From the IMG/VR virus record IMGVR_UViG_3300032326_001076, positions 1 through 32,358 of that record: DNA of 32,358 bases, one strand, 5' to 3'. The DNA is from a virus. The translations under genes were made by a program, and so were the position numbers. Under the pieces are notes generated by a model. The model saw only the letters and a list, made by a program, of their open reading frames with translations, searched no databases and was not told where the DNA came from. Shown in pieces: positions 6,742-15,495 of the stretch; the first letter of the stretch is position 1; each line of letters opens with the position of its first letter.

Positions 6742-8577
6742 ATGGGAGCATTATTAGAATCAGGTCTTGTTGGTAACATTGGTTTGAAACACCTAAAAGT
6801 TATCAAAGAAGATACAATTAACAAATGGGATAGATTAGGATTCCTAGACGGTCTTAAAGGACACATCAAAGAGAACATGGCACAGTTATATGAAAACCAA
6901 GCGTCTCACTTAATCAACGAAGCGGCTGCGACTGATAGCTCAGGTTCTTTCGAAACTGTAGTTTTTCCAATCGTAAGACGTGTTTTCTCTAAATTATTGG
7001 CTAACGACATCGTGTCTGTACAAGCAATGAACTTACCAATTGGTAAATTGTTCTACTTTATTCCTAAAATTCAAGGGTATAACGTAAACGGAAATGCTAC
7101 ACAAGACCCAACGGCGGGCGGTTCTCACGTTGCTCCTTTTGGAGCTCCAAATGGACCAACGAACATAGGTTTTGGTTATTCAGATTCTGATAAAAATCTT
7201 TATGATAGATTTTACGAAGGAAACGAACCAGCATTAGACCCTCCAGGATTGTTTGACTATTCTAAAGGTGCATTTTCAGCTAGAACGGTTTCAGCTTCTA
7301 CACAGGTATGGTCTTCAGGAAACCTTATTCAATCAGGATATCCAGCTAGTACAGAATTTAGAAAAGTTATTATCGCTATGTCTGGATTTAATAATTCAGG
7401 TGCTGGTAAATTAATCGGTCCTGATGGTAACGAAATGGACAATGAGGCATTTTTATCAGGTCTTGAAGTTACTTTAGTTACAAACGCAACTGCTAACGGG
7501 TTCTCTGGAACATCTTTGGGTTCATCTTTGGGTACGGGTCCATTATTATTTAGAGTTGTTACTCAAAAATATGGTAAAGGTATAGTACAGTACGGTACAA
7601 CAACAACCGCAACTTTCGATAATTTAGGTAATGGTGGTTCTTTCGATGATATTTGTAGTGCTAATGGTATTATTTACTTAGAAATCGATACTCAAGTACC
7701 TTGTTCTATTGGTGCTAATTCTATTGATGGATACAGTGGATTTACTACTCAGGCAGTAGCAACCGCATACAACCAAGCTTTCAAATGTACTTACAGAATT
7801 TATCAAGAACTTGAGTTCGAAGATAGAATTGGTGAGGTTTCTTTTGACCTACAATCAGTAACTGTTTCTGTAGCAGAAAGAAAACTAAGAGCACAGTGGT
7901 CTCCTGAATTAGCACAAGACGTTTCTGCATTCCATAACATCGATGCTGAAGCTGAATTAACAGCTTTATTATCTGAGCAAGTGGCGGCGGAAATTGACCG
8001 TGAAATTTTACGTGACTTACGTAAAGGTGCAGCTTGGACATTACGTTGGGATTACAACGGATGGAAAAGAGGAACTACTGCAAATCCATTAACTCAGTAC
8101 ACTCAAAAAGATTGGAACCAAACTTTGATTACTGCAATTAACCAAATTTCGGCACAAATCCACAAGTCAACACTTCGTGGTGGAGCTAACTGGATTGTTG
8201 TATCTTCTGAGGTTTCAGCGATTTTTGACGATTTAGAATACTTCCACGTATCTAACGCGGCTCCTGAGCAAGACCAATACAACATGGGTATTGAAAGAGT
8301 AGGTACTTTATCTGGTCGTTACCAAGTATATCGTGACCCTTACTTCCCACCAAACACAATTTTGTTGGGTCATAAAGGTTCTTCATTGTTAGATACTGGT
8401 TACGTTTACGCACCATATGTACCTCTACAATTAACACCTACAATGTACAATCCATTCAACTTCACACCTATCAAAGGTATTATGACAAGATACGCTAAGA
8501 AAATGGTTAACAACCGTTTCTACGGACGTATCACTGTTGACGGAGTACGTACATTTGATTTAAGAGAATTGAGATAA
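6742..8577 (+). CDS. 23: Major capsid protein (T4 gp23-like)
   Basis: 611 residues, longer than T4 gp23. The central and C-terminal parts are clearly gp23: QSVTVSVAERKLRAQWSPEL and AQDVSAFHNIDAEAELTALL (about residues 370-410), then a SGRYQVYRDPYFPP region and the terminal MTRYAKKMVNNRFYGRITVD. The N-terminal ~60 residues form the expected delta peptide. Cleavage by gp21 is predicted after Glu60 in SHLINE/AAATDSS, which fits the (I/L)-x-E rule and is close to the Glu65 site of T4. Two spans of about 40-90 residues rich in Gly/Ser/Thr (about 115-200 and 230-330) may hold surface insertions. The leader is A-rich with no Shine-Dalgarno or ATATTTAT box, so it is probably transcribed from the gp22 promoter. 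A strong terminator follows. Confidence 0.96.
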   Translation: MGALLESGLVGNIGLKHLKVIKEDTINKWDRLGFLDGLKGHIKENMAQLYENQASHLINEAAATDSSGSFETVVFPIVRRVFSKLLANDIVSVQAMNLPIGKLFYFIPKIQGYNVNGNATQDPTAGGSHVAPFGAPNGPTNIGFGYSDSDKNLYDRFYEGNEPALDPPGLFDYSKGAFSARTVSASTQVWSSGNLIQSGYPASTEFRKVIIAMSGFNNSGAGKLIGPDGNEMDNEAFLSGLEVTLVTNATANGFSGTSLGSSLGTGPLLFRVVTQKYGKGIVQYGTTTTATFDNLGNGGSFDDICSANGIIYLEIDTQVPCSIGANSIDGYSGFTTQAVATAYNQAFKCTYRIYQELEFEDRIGEVSFDLQSVTVSVAERKLRAQWSPELAQDVSAFHNIDAEAELTALLSEQVAAEIDREILRDLRKGAAWTLRWDYNGWKRGTTANPLTQYTQKDWNQTLITAINQISAQIHKSTLRGGANWIVVSSEVSAIFDDLEYFHVSNAAPEQDQYNMGIERVGTLSGRYQVYRDPYFPPNTILLGHKGSSLLDTGYVYAPYVPLQLTPTMYNPFNFTPIKGIMTRYAKKMVNNRFYGRITVDGVRTFDLRELR

Positions 8578-8596
8578 TCAATTAAAAGTTAATAAT

Positions 8597-8626
8597 AAAA
8601 AAGGTCAGAGAAATCTGACCTTTTTT
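8597..8626 (+). terminator. Intrinsic terminator after the capsid gene
   Basis: Stem GGTCAGA (8603-8609) / TCTGACC (8614-8620) with a GAAA tetraloop, flanked by A6 and T6 that can extend the stem. The A-tract on one side and T-tract on the other could let it work in both directions. Confidence 0.92.
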
Positions 8627-8635
8627 ATTTTATAG

Positions 8636-8643
8636 ATATTTAT
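8636..8643 (+). promoter_or_regulatory. ATATTTAT box upstream of the Cys-rich accessory gene
   Basis: It lies just after the capsid terminator and 6 nt before the ATG at 8650. As at gp22, a new promoter is needed after a terminator. Such a short leader would give a nearly leaderless transcript. Confidence 0.4.
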
Positions 8644-8649
8644 TGTAAT

Positions 8650-9408
8650 ATGAATATAGATACAATTGTAAAAAAAATATTGTCTGAGGCCACAACTACA
8701 AAAGGTAGGGGTAGTTATGTATCTCCATGGGTTCCCGCATTAAAAGAGTTTGAAAAAAATGTTAACGGTCCATTTACTGAACCTGCAAATTCATATGATG
8801 ACCCACTTTTAGACTATGATATTATGGACGGTAGTTGGACGTATAACAAAAAAACAAGAAAAAAGTTAGAAAAAAGAGCTGACAAAATAAAAAAATATTT
8901 AAAGTCAAATCCTGATAGTTTTGGTGCGGACGATGAGGGGGGTATACTTAACGCAATACCTAAAAATACTTTTAATACTAAACCAATAAAAAATTTTGAC
9001 CCAAAAAAAACAGTAACTAAGTTAAGTGAGTGGACAGAATTAAATAAAATCCCACTCAACGAAGATTTAGCAGTTTGGTTTGGTACGAAAAAAAAACCAA
9101 AAGGCTCCAAACAACCAAAAGGACCATGGGTTAATATATGTAGAAAAGTTGACGGAAAACATCCACCCTGTGGTAGACCTGACGCAAGTAGTAAATCATA
9201 TCCTAAATGTAGGGCTGCGGGTGTTGCAGGAAAAATGAGTGATTCCGCTAAAAAAGCGGCCTGTGCACAAAAAAGAAGAGCCGAGAAAAAAGATACTCAA
9301 ACAGGTAAAGGTCAAAAACCTGTAATGACTTCATACAAACCAAAAAAGAAAAGGACCCAAAATGAGTCCTTAGAGAAAATTATAAAAAATATTTTAAGCT
9401 CACTTTAA
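8650..9408 (+). CDS. Basic Cys-containing accessory protein with a capsid-targeting-like N-terminus
   Basis: 252 residues, very basic. Residues 1-13 (MNIDTIVKKILSE, followed by A) form a short amphipathic helix ending in an L-S-E/A site that fits the gp21 cleavage rule, much like the targeting peptides of T4 internal head proteins. Residues ~140-215 hold a recurring phage module: LAVWFGTKKKPKG, WVNICRKVDGKHPPCGRPD and SYPKCRAAGVAGKMS, with Cys at 164, 174, 187 and 205 and many Lys/Arg. Four Cys could bind metal. The C-terminus ends in another amphipathic helix (LEKIIKNILSSL). It may be packaged in the head and bind DNA; this is inference. Its last 4 nt overlap the end of the convergent gene 9405-9869. 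Confidence 0.75.
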   Translation: MNIDTIVKKILSEATTTKGRGSYVSPWVPALKEFEKNVNGPFTEPANSYDDPLLDYDIMDGSWTYNKKTRKKLEKRADKIKKYLKSNPDSFGADDEGGILNAIPKNTFNTKPIKNFDPKKTVTKLSEWTELNKIPLNEDLAVWFGTKKKPKGSKQPKGPWVNICRKVDGKHPPCGRPDASSKSYPKCRAAGVAGKMSDSAKKAACAQKRRAEKKDTQTGKGQKPVMTSYKPKKKRTQNESLEKIIKNILSSL

Positions 9409-9869
9409 CAATAAGCTCCTGAACAGTGTTTTTTACCATCTAACCCTGGTTTTGTACCTTTACATACTTGAACCGCATATCCATTCGCATATGCTGAAGG
9501 ATACACATCAAATTTAGCTTTAGCTGCCGCCTTACCACGAGCACATAATTTAGTACCTGTTTTTTTTCTACCTTCCGCCATCATAATATCTTTATTATCG
9601 ACATTAGACATGTAAGTACCTTCTTCTTTCGATTCATTCATTAAAAAATCAAAAACTTGGTCCATATTGTTTTTTGCTTCAGAGATATGGTCTTGAGCCC
9701 AATCATGACCATTTTCTAAAATTTGTTCAATCATGTCATGGTCCATATCCAACAATAAGTCACATTGTCTTCTCATTTGTTCTAAGTTCGAAAAGAACAT
9801 GTATCTTGAACTTCTTTTTTCGTCTTCTTCTCTAAGAACACTATTAATTATTCTACTAAGATTTTTCAT
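9405..9869 (-). CDS. Small Cys-rich protein with a YPSAYAN module
   Basis: 154 residues. Residues 1-14 (MKNLSRIINSVLRE) again form a short amphipathic helix ending in an L-R-E site, similar in layout to the convergent neighbour. The middle is acidic and helical. The last ~50 residues hold a conserved marine-phage module: KLCARGKAAAKAKFDVYPSA followed by YANGYAVQVCKG, with Cys at 109, 136, 149 and 154. Function is unknown; metal binding and a role inside the head are guesses. It is the last gene of the long - strand series and ends inside the last codons of the + strand gene, with no obvious terminator between them. Confidence 0.75.
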   Translation of the reverse strand: MKNLSRIINSVLREEDEKRSSRYMFFSNLEQMRRQCDLLLDMDHDMIEQILENGHDWAQDHISEAKNNMDQVFDFLMNESKEEGTYMSNVDNKDIMMAEGRKKTGTKLCARGKAAAKAKFDVYPSAYANGYAVQVCKGTKPGLDGKKHCSGAYC

Positions 9870-9871
9870 AT

Positions 9872-11347
9872 TTATTTTTTATTAACTATTTGGAATTGTA
9901 ATTCCCTTTTATATGTTTCGATATTTCTATCACTAACTACTTTTATATCGACAAAATATTCATTTGGTATTTTGTCTGTCGTATTAAAAATAAAATAATA
10001 AGCGTTTGGTGTCTTATTAATTCTTGTCCATTCTTGAACTTGTACTTCTGTTTTTCCTCCTTCTTTAACGTATATTCTATAATATGCCTCTACATTATCT
10101 AACAATTGATTTCTTGAGTATGCCTTTTTAATGGTGACGTTAACTTTTCTGATATCGGTATTCAATATCATTTCATTTTGTTTTATGCCGTCAAAACTAA
10201 ATCCGTACAAATTAGGAGTCAATGTCGTAGACCCCAACTTATAATTACCATTTTTTGGTAATAACGCAAACTCATTTTCAACGTTTGTTAGTTGTACTGA
10301 GTTAACATAAAGACTTTTCCATAAATCGTAGTATAAACATGGGGTTGTTGCTCCTGTTAAACCATTTACATCCACTTTATATACTCCTTTAGTTACTTTA
10401 CATGTTGATAAGTTGGTATACCCTTGAACAACATCCCCATTCGAATCTAGTATATCCACTAATGGATTAGAATCTAAGTTAATTGCATTTCCATTTTCAT
10501 AAACATATAGGTACAAATCATTATTATTTCCGGCGTAAAATGTGTTTCTATCATCAGATATTAAATCATTATAAGTTGTTTCTAAAAATGGTTCATAAAA
10601 AGTTTGTGTATGTGGTGAGAAAAAACCAACGGAGTAGTTTTCTGTCATACCTGAAATATTTTCAACAGCCGGTAAAAATGCAATAATCCAACCCGCAGGT
10701 GCAGTTCCTCCTGTCAAAATTAAATTTATTTCATGAGTCATGTCAAATTCTATATCTTCGTTTCCAAACTCGAAGTGTTGTGTGTCGACTATTGTGAGTG
10801 CTGAGTAATTAAGACCAGTATTACCCGTTAGAGAATTACTGTTATTATATATTCCCGCATACGACCAATCTGTAATTGTTGTTGCCTCAAACCAATTGGA
10901 CGGTCTTTGAGAAAAGGCCCTATCATTTAAATTTGTTATATTAAAATCATAATAATCATATCCAACACCACTATCCCAATTTTGTATTGTCCCTGTTGTT
11001 CCTGATGTTTTTGGTATTCTAATAAGTGCTAAATCGAATGATGTTGCTCTTCTTCTTCCAACAGACGTAGTATCGTTTAATAATTCTTTATCAAAAAAAG
11101 AAGTGTTTGTCATTCTTAACTTGTGACTTAAAGGTGTTCCACAATTTGTAGAAACAACACCATCAGTAATTAAGTCAGTTAGACCAGAAAGATTTATATC
11201 GAAAATATATCTACTAAACCCTATAGGTGCTGATGAATTATTTGCAGTCCCATAAAATAATTCAACAATAGGGTTTCTACCCGTATTGGTGTAAGAATTA
11301 TATACTATTGTGTTAGACTTATCAAAGTAAGACCGATAAATTGACAT
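9872..11347 (-). CDS. Large beta-rich protein, probable virion structural component
   Basis: 491 residues, rich in Asn, Thr, Tyr and Gly with short alternating hydrophobic runs, as in beta-structured neck, baseplate or fibre proteins. The N-terminus MSIYRSYFDKSNTIVYNSYT leads into a region with many short strands. The C-terminal part (VNVTIKKAYSRNQLLDNVEA, later YFVDIKVVSDRNIETYK) looks like an Ig-like or adhesin-type domain. No known family was recognised. It follows the baseplate gene at 11369 by 21 nt, so it is probably part of the tail/baseplate set. A GTATTTAT box lies 13 nt before the start. Confidence 0.7.
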   Translation of the reverse strand: MSIYRSYFDKSNTIVYNSYTNTGRNPIVELFYGTANNSSAPIGFSRYIFDINLSGLTDLITDGVVSTNCGTPLSHKLRMTNTSFFDKELLNDTTSVGRRRATSFDLALIRIPKTSGTTGTIQNWDSGVGYDYYDFNITNLNDRAFSQRPSNWFEATTITDWSYAGIYNNSNSLTGNTGLNYSALTIVDTQHFEFGNEDIEFDMTHEINLILTGGTAPAGWIIAFLPAVENISGMTENYSVGFFSPHTQTFYEPFLETTYNDLISDDRNTFYAGNNNDLYLYVYENGNAINLDSNPLVDILDSNGDVVQGYTNLSTCKVTKGVYKVDVNGLTGATTPCLYYDLWKSLYVNSVQLTNVENEFALLPKNGNYKLGSTTLTPNLYGFSFDGIKQNEMILNTDIRKVNVTIKKAYSRNQLLDNVEAYYRIYVKEGGKTEVQVQEWTRINKTPNAYYFIFNTTDKIPNEYFVDIKVVSDRNIETYKRELQFQIVNKK

Positions 11348-11360
11348 AACTGTTTTTAAT

Positions 11361-11368
11361 ATAAATAC
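11361..11368 (-). promoter_or_regulatory. GTATTTAT box upstream of the 491-aa structural gene
   Basis: On the - strand it reads GTATTTATATTAAAAACAGTT before the ATG at 11347, a one-base variant of the ATATTTAT box, 13 nt from the start. It sits in the 21-nt gap after the baseplate gene and may drive the last two genes of the series. Confidence 0.35.
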
Positions 11369-12937
11369 TTAGTTAAGTCGAATATTGCTATTAAGAATTT
11401 TTTGATACGCCTCTTGCATTTTTGCCAATAAATCATCTGTAGATAATCCATCCAACGTGACAGAAGAAGGTGGTAACAACGGATATGGGTGAACGTGCGT
11501 TAAACAAAATCTAACAATCAATTCGAGTAGTTCTAATAGTTCTTCCCCTCTAACCATAGAAGATGTGTTAGGCTCAATATTATCAACAATTCTATCCTTT
11601 GGAATGCCGTATACTGTTCTTTGTAAATCTATTTTTTCTTTTCCTGGTATTGTTGTTGCGTTTGATAAAAGATACAACGTGGTCGCCCCTAAAAGTGCTG
11701 TTGTATTTTCATTTAAATTTGCCGTTGAGGGTACAAATGTTTCGGATTGTAAACGATATGGTATTTGAGGTGATAATTTAGCATCTATTACCAAACCATA
11801 CCCTGATGTGGTATCTGTTGATGAAATTTTTACCAAAGACATAAGCTGTCCCATATTTCCAGCAGAAATTAAATCATTTGTAGAAATAAATTTAGATGTT
11901 AAATCACGTAATCTTTTTGATGGTCTATAATAAAAGGGGAACTGCTCATTAGGTTTTAAGTTGGGTTGTAATAAAGCAGTCGACGGGGTTGTAATAATCT
12001 CTTTTAATCTTTGATTTATTTGAAGAGACAAATCTTGTAAATTTAATCCTATTGGTAAATTAATCATTCTAATTAGTGAAACACCGTTTGTTGTTCCCGA
12101 TAAATCAAGTTCGGTACTATATCCAAAATTAGAAGTTAATGTTAAATAATTTCTACCATCAGTTCGAAGTGCATATACGTATATGATTGCAGTAAATGCC
12201 GAAAATTGATTTTCAGGATTGACTACGTCATACTCTACTAAATATTTTATTGGGATATCATTTTCAATTAGTCTTGTTTGTTTTTCTACATTTCCAAAAG
12301 TAGTATCTGTATAATATTTTGAAAGTTGTAAAAAGGCTCTTGTATCATCAGAGTCAGGTATTTGTCCCGTAGAAAACTTTTTATGTTTACCCGCTCTTAA
12401 CAATAATTCATCTTCTTTTATAATAATGTCCGCACTATCTCTACCGTTTAGTGAAATATCAACCGGTTCGGCAAAAACTCCTGAGTTATTTTCATTTTTG
12501 AATGTTCCGTCTTGATTTTTGATTGGTGGTAAATTTACTGTTGAATTTACAAATCCTGCGCCTAATTGTGTTTGTGAAGATGCGGTATCTTCAAACTTGA
12601 TTGTTGTCGGTGACGAATATGTCGACAACATGTAATATTTATTTCTTGTTTTTCTAAAGTTTTTGTTGAAGTAGAACAACATTACTTGTTCACCTGGTTT
12701 TGGTACTTGATTTACAAAATAAGGTAAAAATGGTAAAAAAACGAACGGGTCTTTTGGTGACCACGGTCCATTTTTATTCGGGTCATTTGAATTTGGGTCA
12801 AAACCTTGATTGGCCTTTTCGAAGGCTTCAATATTTTCGAACACAGGTTCAACCCTGATTCTTCCTAACATCAAAGGGTCATCGCTTGCAATGCAAGTAC
12901 CATAAAATATTTGTTGTCCGTCGGCTATTCTATCCAT
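11369..12937 (-). CDS. Baseplate protein with gp5-like N-terminal OB domain
   Basis: An in-frame ATG lies farther upstream at 12964, but the ATG at 12937 is preferred. It overlaps the previous stop by 8 nt and gives MDRIADGQQIFYGTCIASDD (522 residues). The N-terminal ~110 residues look like the OB-fold of T4 gp5/VgrG-type hub proteins: YGTCIASDDPLMLGRIRVEP, then FVFLPFLPYFVNQVPKPGEQ and VMLFYFNKNF, where a ligand-binding barrel meets the tail-tube axis. The middle is beta-rich. The C-terminal part includes a helix (EELLELLELIVRFCLTHVHP) followed by a Pro-rich turn. No lysozyme motif is visible, so it is not a complete gp5. It may be a hub or wedge component; family assignment is by fold pattern only. 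Confidence 0.65.
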   Translation of the reverse strand: MDRIADGQQIFYGTCIASDDPLMLGRIRVEPVFENIEAFEKANQGFDPNSNDPNKNGPWSPKDPFVFLPFLPYFVNQVPKPGEQVMLFYFNKNFRKTRNKYYMLSTYSSPTTIKFEDTASSQTQLGAGFVNSTVNLPPIKNQDGTFKNENNSGVFAEPVDISLNGRDSADIIIKEDELLLRAGKHKKFSTGQIPDSDDTRAFLQLSKYYTDTTFGNVEKQTRLIENDIPIKYLVEYDVVNPENQFSAFTAIIYVYALRTDGRNYLTLTSNFGYSTELDLSGTTNGVSLIRMINLPIGLNLQDLSLQINQRLKEIITTPSTALLQPNLKPNEQFPFYYRPSKRLRDLTSKFISTNDLISAGNMGQLMSLVKISSTDTTSGYGLVIDAKLSPQIPYRLQSETFVPSTANLNENTTALLGATTLYLLSNATTIPGKEKIDLQRTVYGIPKDRIVDNIEPNTSSMVRGEELLELLELIVRFCLTHVHPYPLLPPSSVTLDGLSTDDLLAKMQEAYQKILNSNIRLN

Positions 12938-13133
12938 TAGATGTTCTTTTTTTGTACTCTTCAAAAATATTATTATAAGTCTTTTCTATTTCATCTAATT
13001 GAATCGTCAATTTTAAAATAGTTTCTTTTGTTAACTCAAAGTCCTTATTTATTTTATCTAAAGCAAGTTCTAATTGTTTATTAGATTTGTTTTTGTAGTT
13101 ATTAATTACGTCTAATAATTCTTCTTTTTTCAT
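12930..13133 (-). CDS. Small coiled-coil protein
   Basis: The likely start is the ATG at 13133, one base after the upstream stop, giving 67 residues from MKKEELLDVINNYKNKSNKQ. An ATG six codons farther upstream (13151) would overlap the 662-aa gene by 17 nt. The whole protein is predicted helical with a heptad-like pattern (LALDKINKDFELTKETILKL). It overlaps the baseplate gene by 8 nt, so translation is probably coupled. It may be a small chaperone or linker for the structural proteins around it. No family recognised. Confidence 0.65.
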   Translation of the reverse strand: MKKEELLDVINNYKNKSNKQLELALDKINKDFELTKETILKLTIQLDEIEKTYNNIFEEYKKRTSNG

Positions 13134-13134
13134 T

Positions 13135-15123
13135 TTAATAAGATTTTCCAAATCCTTTTGTTGGTTTAGTTATACCGGGACCAGCACCAAATGGTGGAAC
13201 AACAACTGTTAGTGGTGGTATGTATATTTCGGTTTTTCCATTTTCCGCCTGTTCTTTGTTTTGTCCTTTAATCATGGCCATAAATGCCATATTCATCATA
13301 TTAGGTCCACCATCAGGGGCATCACCAGTGGGTAGTCCTGCAGATTGGATTCCTTCAACTGCGTTGGCAAAGGCTCTAGTGTCAGAAACTCCCCCGAGTA
13401 ATTGTGAACCTGCTAATGCGAATAAAGGAAGTCCCGAATCTTGTCTATTGAGTGCTAAATTCAGTAATTTAAGTATGTCGTCAATTACACTTTTACAGTT
13501 TCTATAATCAACAAAAGTTTGACCAAGTACCAAAAGAGCATAAACTATTGATGAATACATTTGAAGTTTTTTATTTTTTGCTTCTTTTGCGATGTCACCC
13601 AATATTTGTTCAACAAGTTTTTTGACGTTTTTTTTAACAATATCAAAAAGTTCTTTTACATAAATTGCAAAAACCTTTCTCATTAAACCTACTGTAAACT
13701 TTTTAAAAGTTTTCATAAATTTTTCCAAGTCATCAAACAAATTGTCAATTTGTGCCGAAAACTGAGAATTGATTGCTTTAATCATAATCATAAAACCTAA
13801 CATCACCTTTGGTGATAAAATGCTTTTGAAAGAAATCTTAGGTAGTTGATTTATTAAATCGGTATCTATACTTGCCTTTAAATTAAGGTTAATACCAATT
13901 CCCGGTACTAAGTTTTTCCAATTAGGGTCTTTGGCCATTTCTTCTAAGGCTTGTTCTACCCTATCTATTTTTTTTGTTGACGTATTTTCGGTAATAACCT
14001 CATCTAAAGATGACCTTGTACCTAAAACGTTTACAGGTAATTTTACATTCCCACAATCCTCAAACTCAACTACACCTTCTTTTATGTTATTGATTTGATT
14101 TTCTATTGTTCTAAGTTCCTGTGGGGAAACTTCAAAGAATGCGTCATCAATTAAATCTTGGTCACTGAGTTTTGCAGTACCACCCACATCAATTTTTTTA
14201 TTAGGGTCAGAACACACCCCCATTATTCTTTTTAAAATTAAATCAAACTTTTTTTCTTCTCGTAGTTGGTCTGTAGAAATTTTCAAACTAAAGTCAAATA
14301 CGCCAGTTAAGGCATTCATAATGTCTGCAGACAATACGTCAAAATCAATAACGTCAATACTTCCATAATAGTCGTTTAAAAAGTCCGCTACGTTTGTCGC
14401 ATTATTCAATTGTGGTTTCAATGTCACTTTGAAAAAGTCTCCAAAGTTTGTTGGGTTAACGGCCGGATAAAATTGAACATATTCTATATCGAATAAATCT
14501 TGACCTGACGCTCCTTGATACCCAATACCAAATTGGGTTTGCAAAGATTGACCTAAATTTTGTAGTCTTTCATACAACTGCCTATTAAGACTACTTGGTA
14601 TAGTTCCTATACTAAAAGGTTGGTTTTCATAATAATATTTTGAATCTTCATCGTCAGGTGAAAAAATTAATTTTTTAAATAAATCAACTTGATTAACTTT
14701 GATGTAAAAAGGTTGGTTTAATTTATCTTCATAAGACTGTTCCTCAGAACATCCTATTGTTGAAATAATTTCTTCAACTAACAAACTTTTAATTTGTTCT
14801 TTTGTTCTATCAGCGGCCTCTAAAAAAAATCTACTGATTGTGGATAAAGATTTACCACCCGTTGGTGGTAACGTTTGTTTGAATAAATCTAAAAGTTGTT
14901 CTAGTTGATTTTTTATTTCACTTTTTACACTGTTTTTAAAGTTTGCGGCCTTTTTATCGAGTTCTTTTGCTTGTTTGATTGCGTCACTCTTTTTTTTATC
15001 TAAAGAAGTTTTTGCTTTTTCTTTTTTTTGCTGCAGGTCATTTTTTTTGTTTTCAACAACAGTTTGATAAGAACTTATCTTAGATTTAGCCTTATTATAA
15101 TCGTCTGTTAAATCTATACCCAT
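13135..15123 (-). CDS. Large structural protein, unknown (tail or baseplate region)
   Basis: 662 residues. Residues 1-75 form a long Lys-rich coiled coil (NKKNDLQQKKEKAKTSLDKK). A mixed region follows with a conserved-looking FDIEYVQFYPAVNPTNFGDF stretch. Residues ~430-560 are helical and amphipathic to hydrophobic (FKSILSPKVMLGFMIMIKAI, LVKQ-type helices). The last ~100 residues are Gly/Pro-rich and end in a flexible tail (PPLTVVVPPFGAGPGITKPT). No family recognised. Size and neighbours (baseplate protein downstream) suggest a virion structural protein; the coiled coil plus hydrophobic helices could also suit a tape-measure-like or ejected protein, but I cannot distinguish these. The start overlaps the previous stop as TAATG. 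Confidence 0.7.
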   Translation of the reverse strand: MGIDLTDDYNKAKSKISSYQTVVENKKNDLQQKKEKAKTSLDKKKSDAIKQAKELDKKAANFKNSVKSEIKNQLEQLLDLFKQTLPPTGGKSLSTISRFFLEAADRTKEQIKSLLVEEIISTIGCSEEQSYEDKLNQPFYIKVNQVDLFKKLIFSPDDEDSKYYYENQPFSIGTIPSSLNRQLYERLQNLGQSLQTQFGIGYQGASGQDLFDIEYVQFYPAVNPTNFGDFFKVTLKPQLNNATNVADFLNDYYGSIDVIDFDVLSADIMNALTGVFDFSLKISTDQLREEKKFDLILKRIMGVCSDPNKKIDVGGTAKLSDQDLIDDAFFEVSPQELRTIENQINNIKEGVVEFEDCGNVKLPVNVLGTRSSLDEVITENTSTKKIDRVEQALEEMAKDPNWKNLVPGIGINLNLKASIDTDLINQLPKISFKSILSPKVMLGFMIMIKAINSQFSAQIDNLFDDLEKFMKTFKKFTVGLMRKVFAIYVKELFDIVKKNVKKLVEQILGDIAKEAKNKKLQMYSSIVYALLVLGQTFVDYRNCKSVIDDILKLLNLALNRQDSGLPLFALAGSQLLGGVSDTRAFANAVEGIQSAGLPTGDAPDGGPNMMNMAFMAMIKGQNKEQAENGKTEIYIPPLTVVVPPFGAGPGITKPTKGFGKSY

Positions 15124-15491
15124 TATAAAGTGTAATTTTGACCACTATCTTTTTTTATGTCTTTATTAATCAGACTATGTAAAACATCTTCATCCATATC
15201 AGATAATGAAAAATTTTCCTCCTTAGAAGAGTTTGATTTTTCCCAAATAGTTGATTGAAGTTTAGACAACGATAATTTTTTTTCTATTGTGTCATTTATA
15301 ATTTTTTGTTGTTCTTTTATTACGGGACCTATTACAGTCATATCTTCAGCATCTTTAAGAAGACCCAACATTTTGTTTTGGATTCTCATGGCTGTTGCTC
15401 TTTGTTCAACCAATTCATTATAAATTTCTTGCATTAAACCTAACACGGAATCTTTATTCAGTGCGATTTCTTTTTTTCTAGTTCTATTCAT
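15123..15491 (-). CDS. Small helical protein next to the late sigma factor
   Basis: 122 residues, largely helical (SVLGLMQEIYNELVEQRATA, then GPVIKEQQKIINDTIEKKLS), with an acidic C-terminal part (SLSDMDEDVLHSL). No family recognised. It lies between the gp55-like sigma gene and the structural genes. Size, acidity and location are compatible with a gp33-like late coactivator, which in T4 is a similarly small protein linking polymerase and sliding clamp, but there is no sequence proof. It starts 16 nt after the sigma gene, has an ATATTTAT box 4 nt before its ATG, and shares TAATG with the next gene. Confidence 0.7.
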   Translation of the reverse strand: MNRTRKKEIALNKDSVLGLMQEIYNELVEQRATAMRIQNKMLGLLKDAEDMTVIGPVIKEQQKIINDTIEKKLSLSKLQSTIWEKSNSSKEENFSLSDMDEDVLHSLINKDIKKDSGQNYTL

Positions 15492-15495
15492 ACTA

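Noticed and set aside
9351-9371. Hairpin AAGGAC/GTCCTT as a terminator
   Set aside because: The stem is only 6 bp with a 9-nt loop, lies inside coding sequence and has no T-tract.
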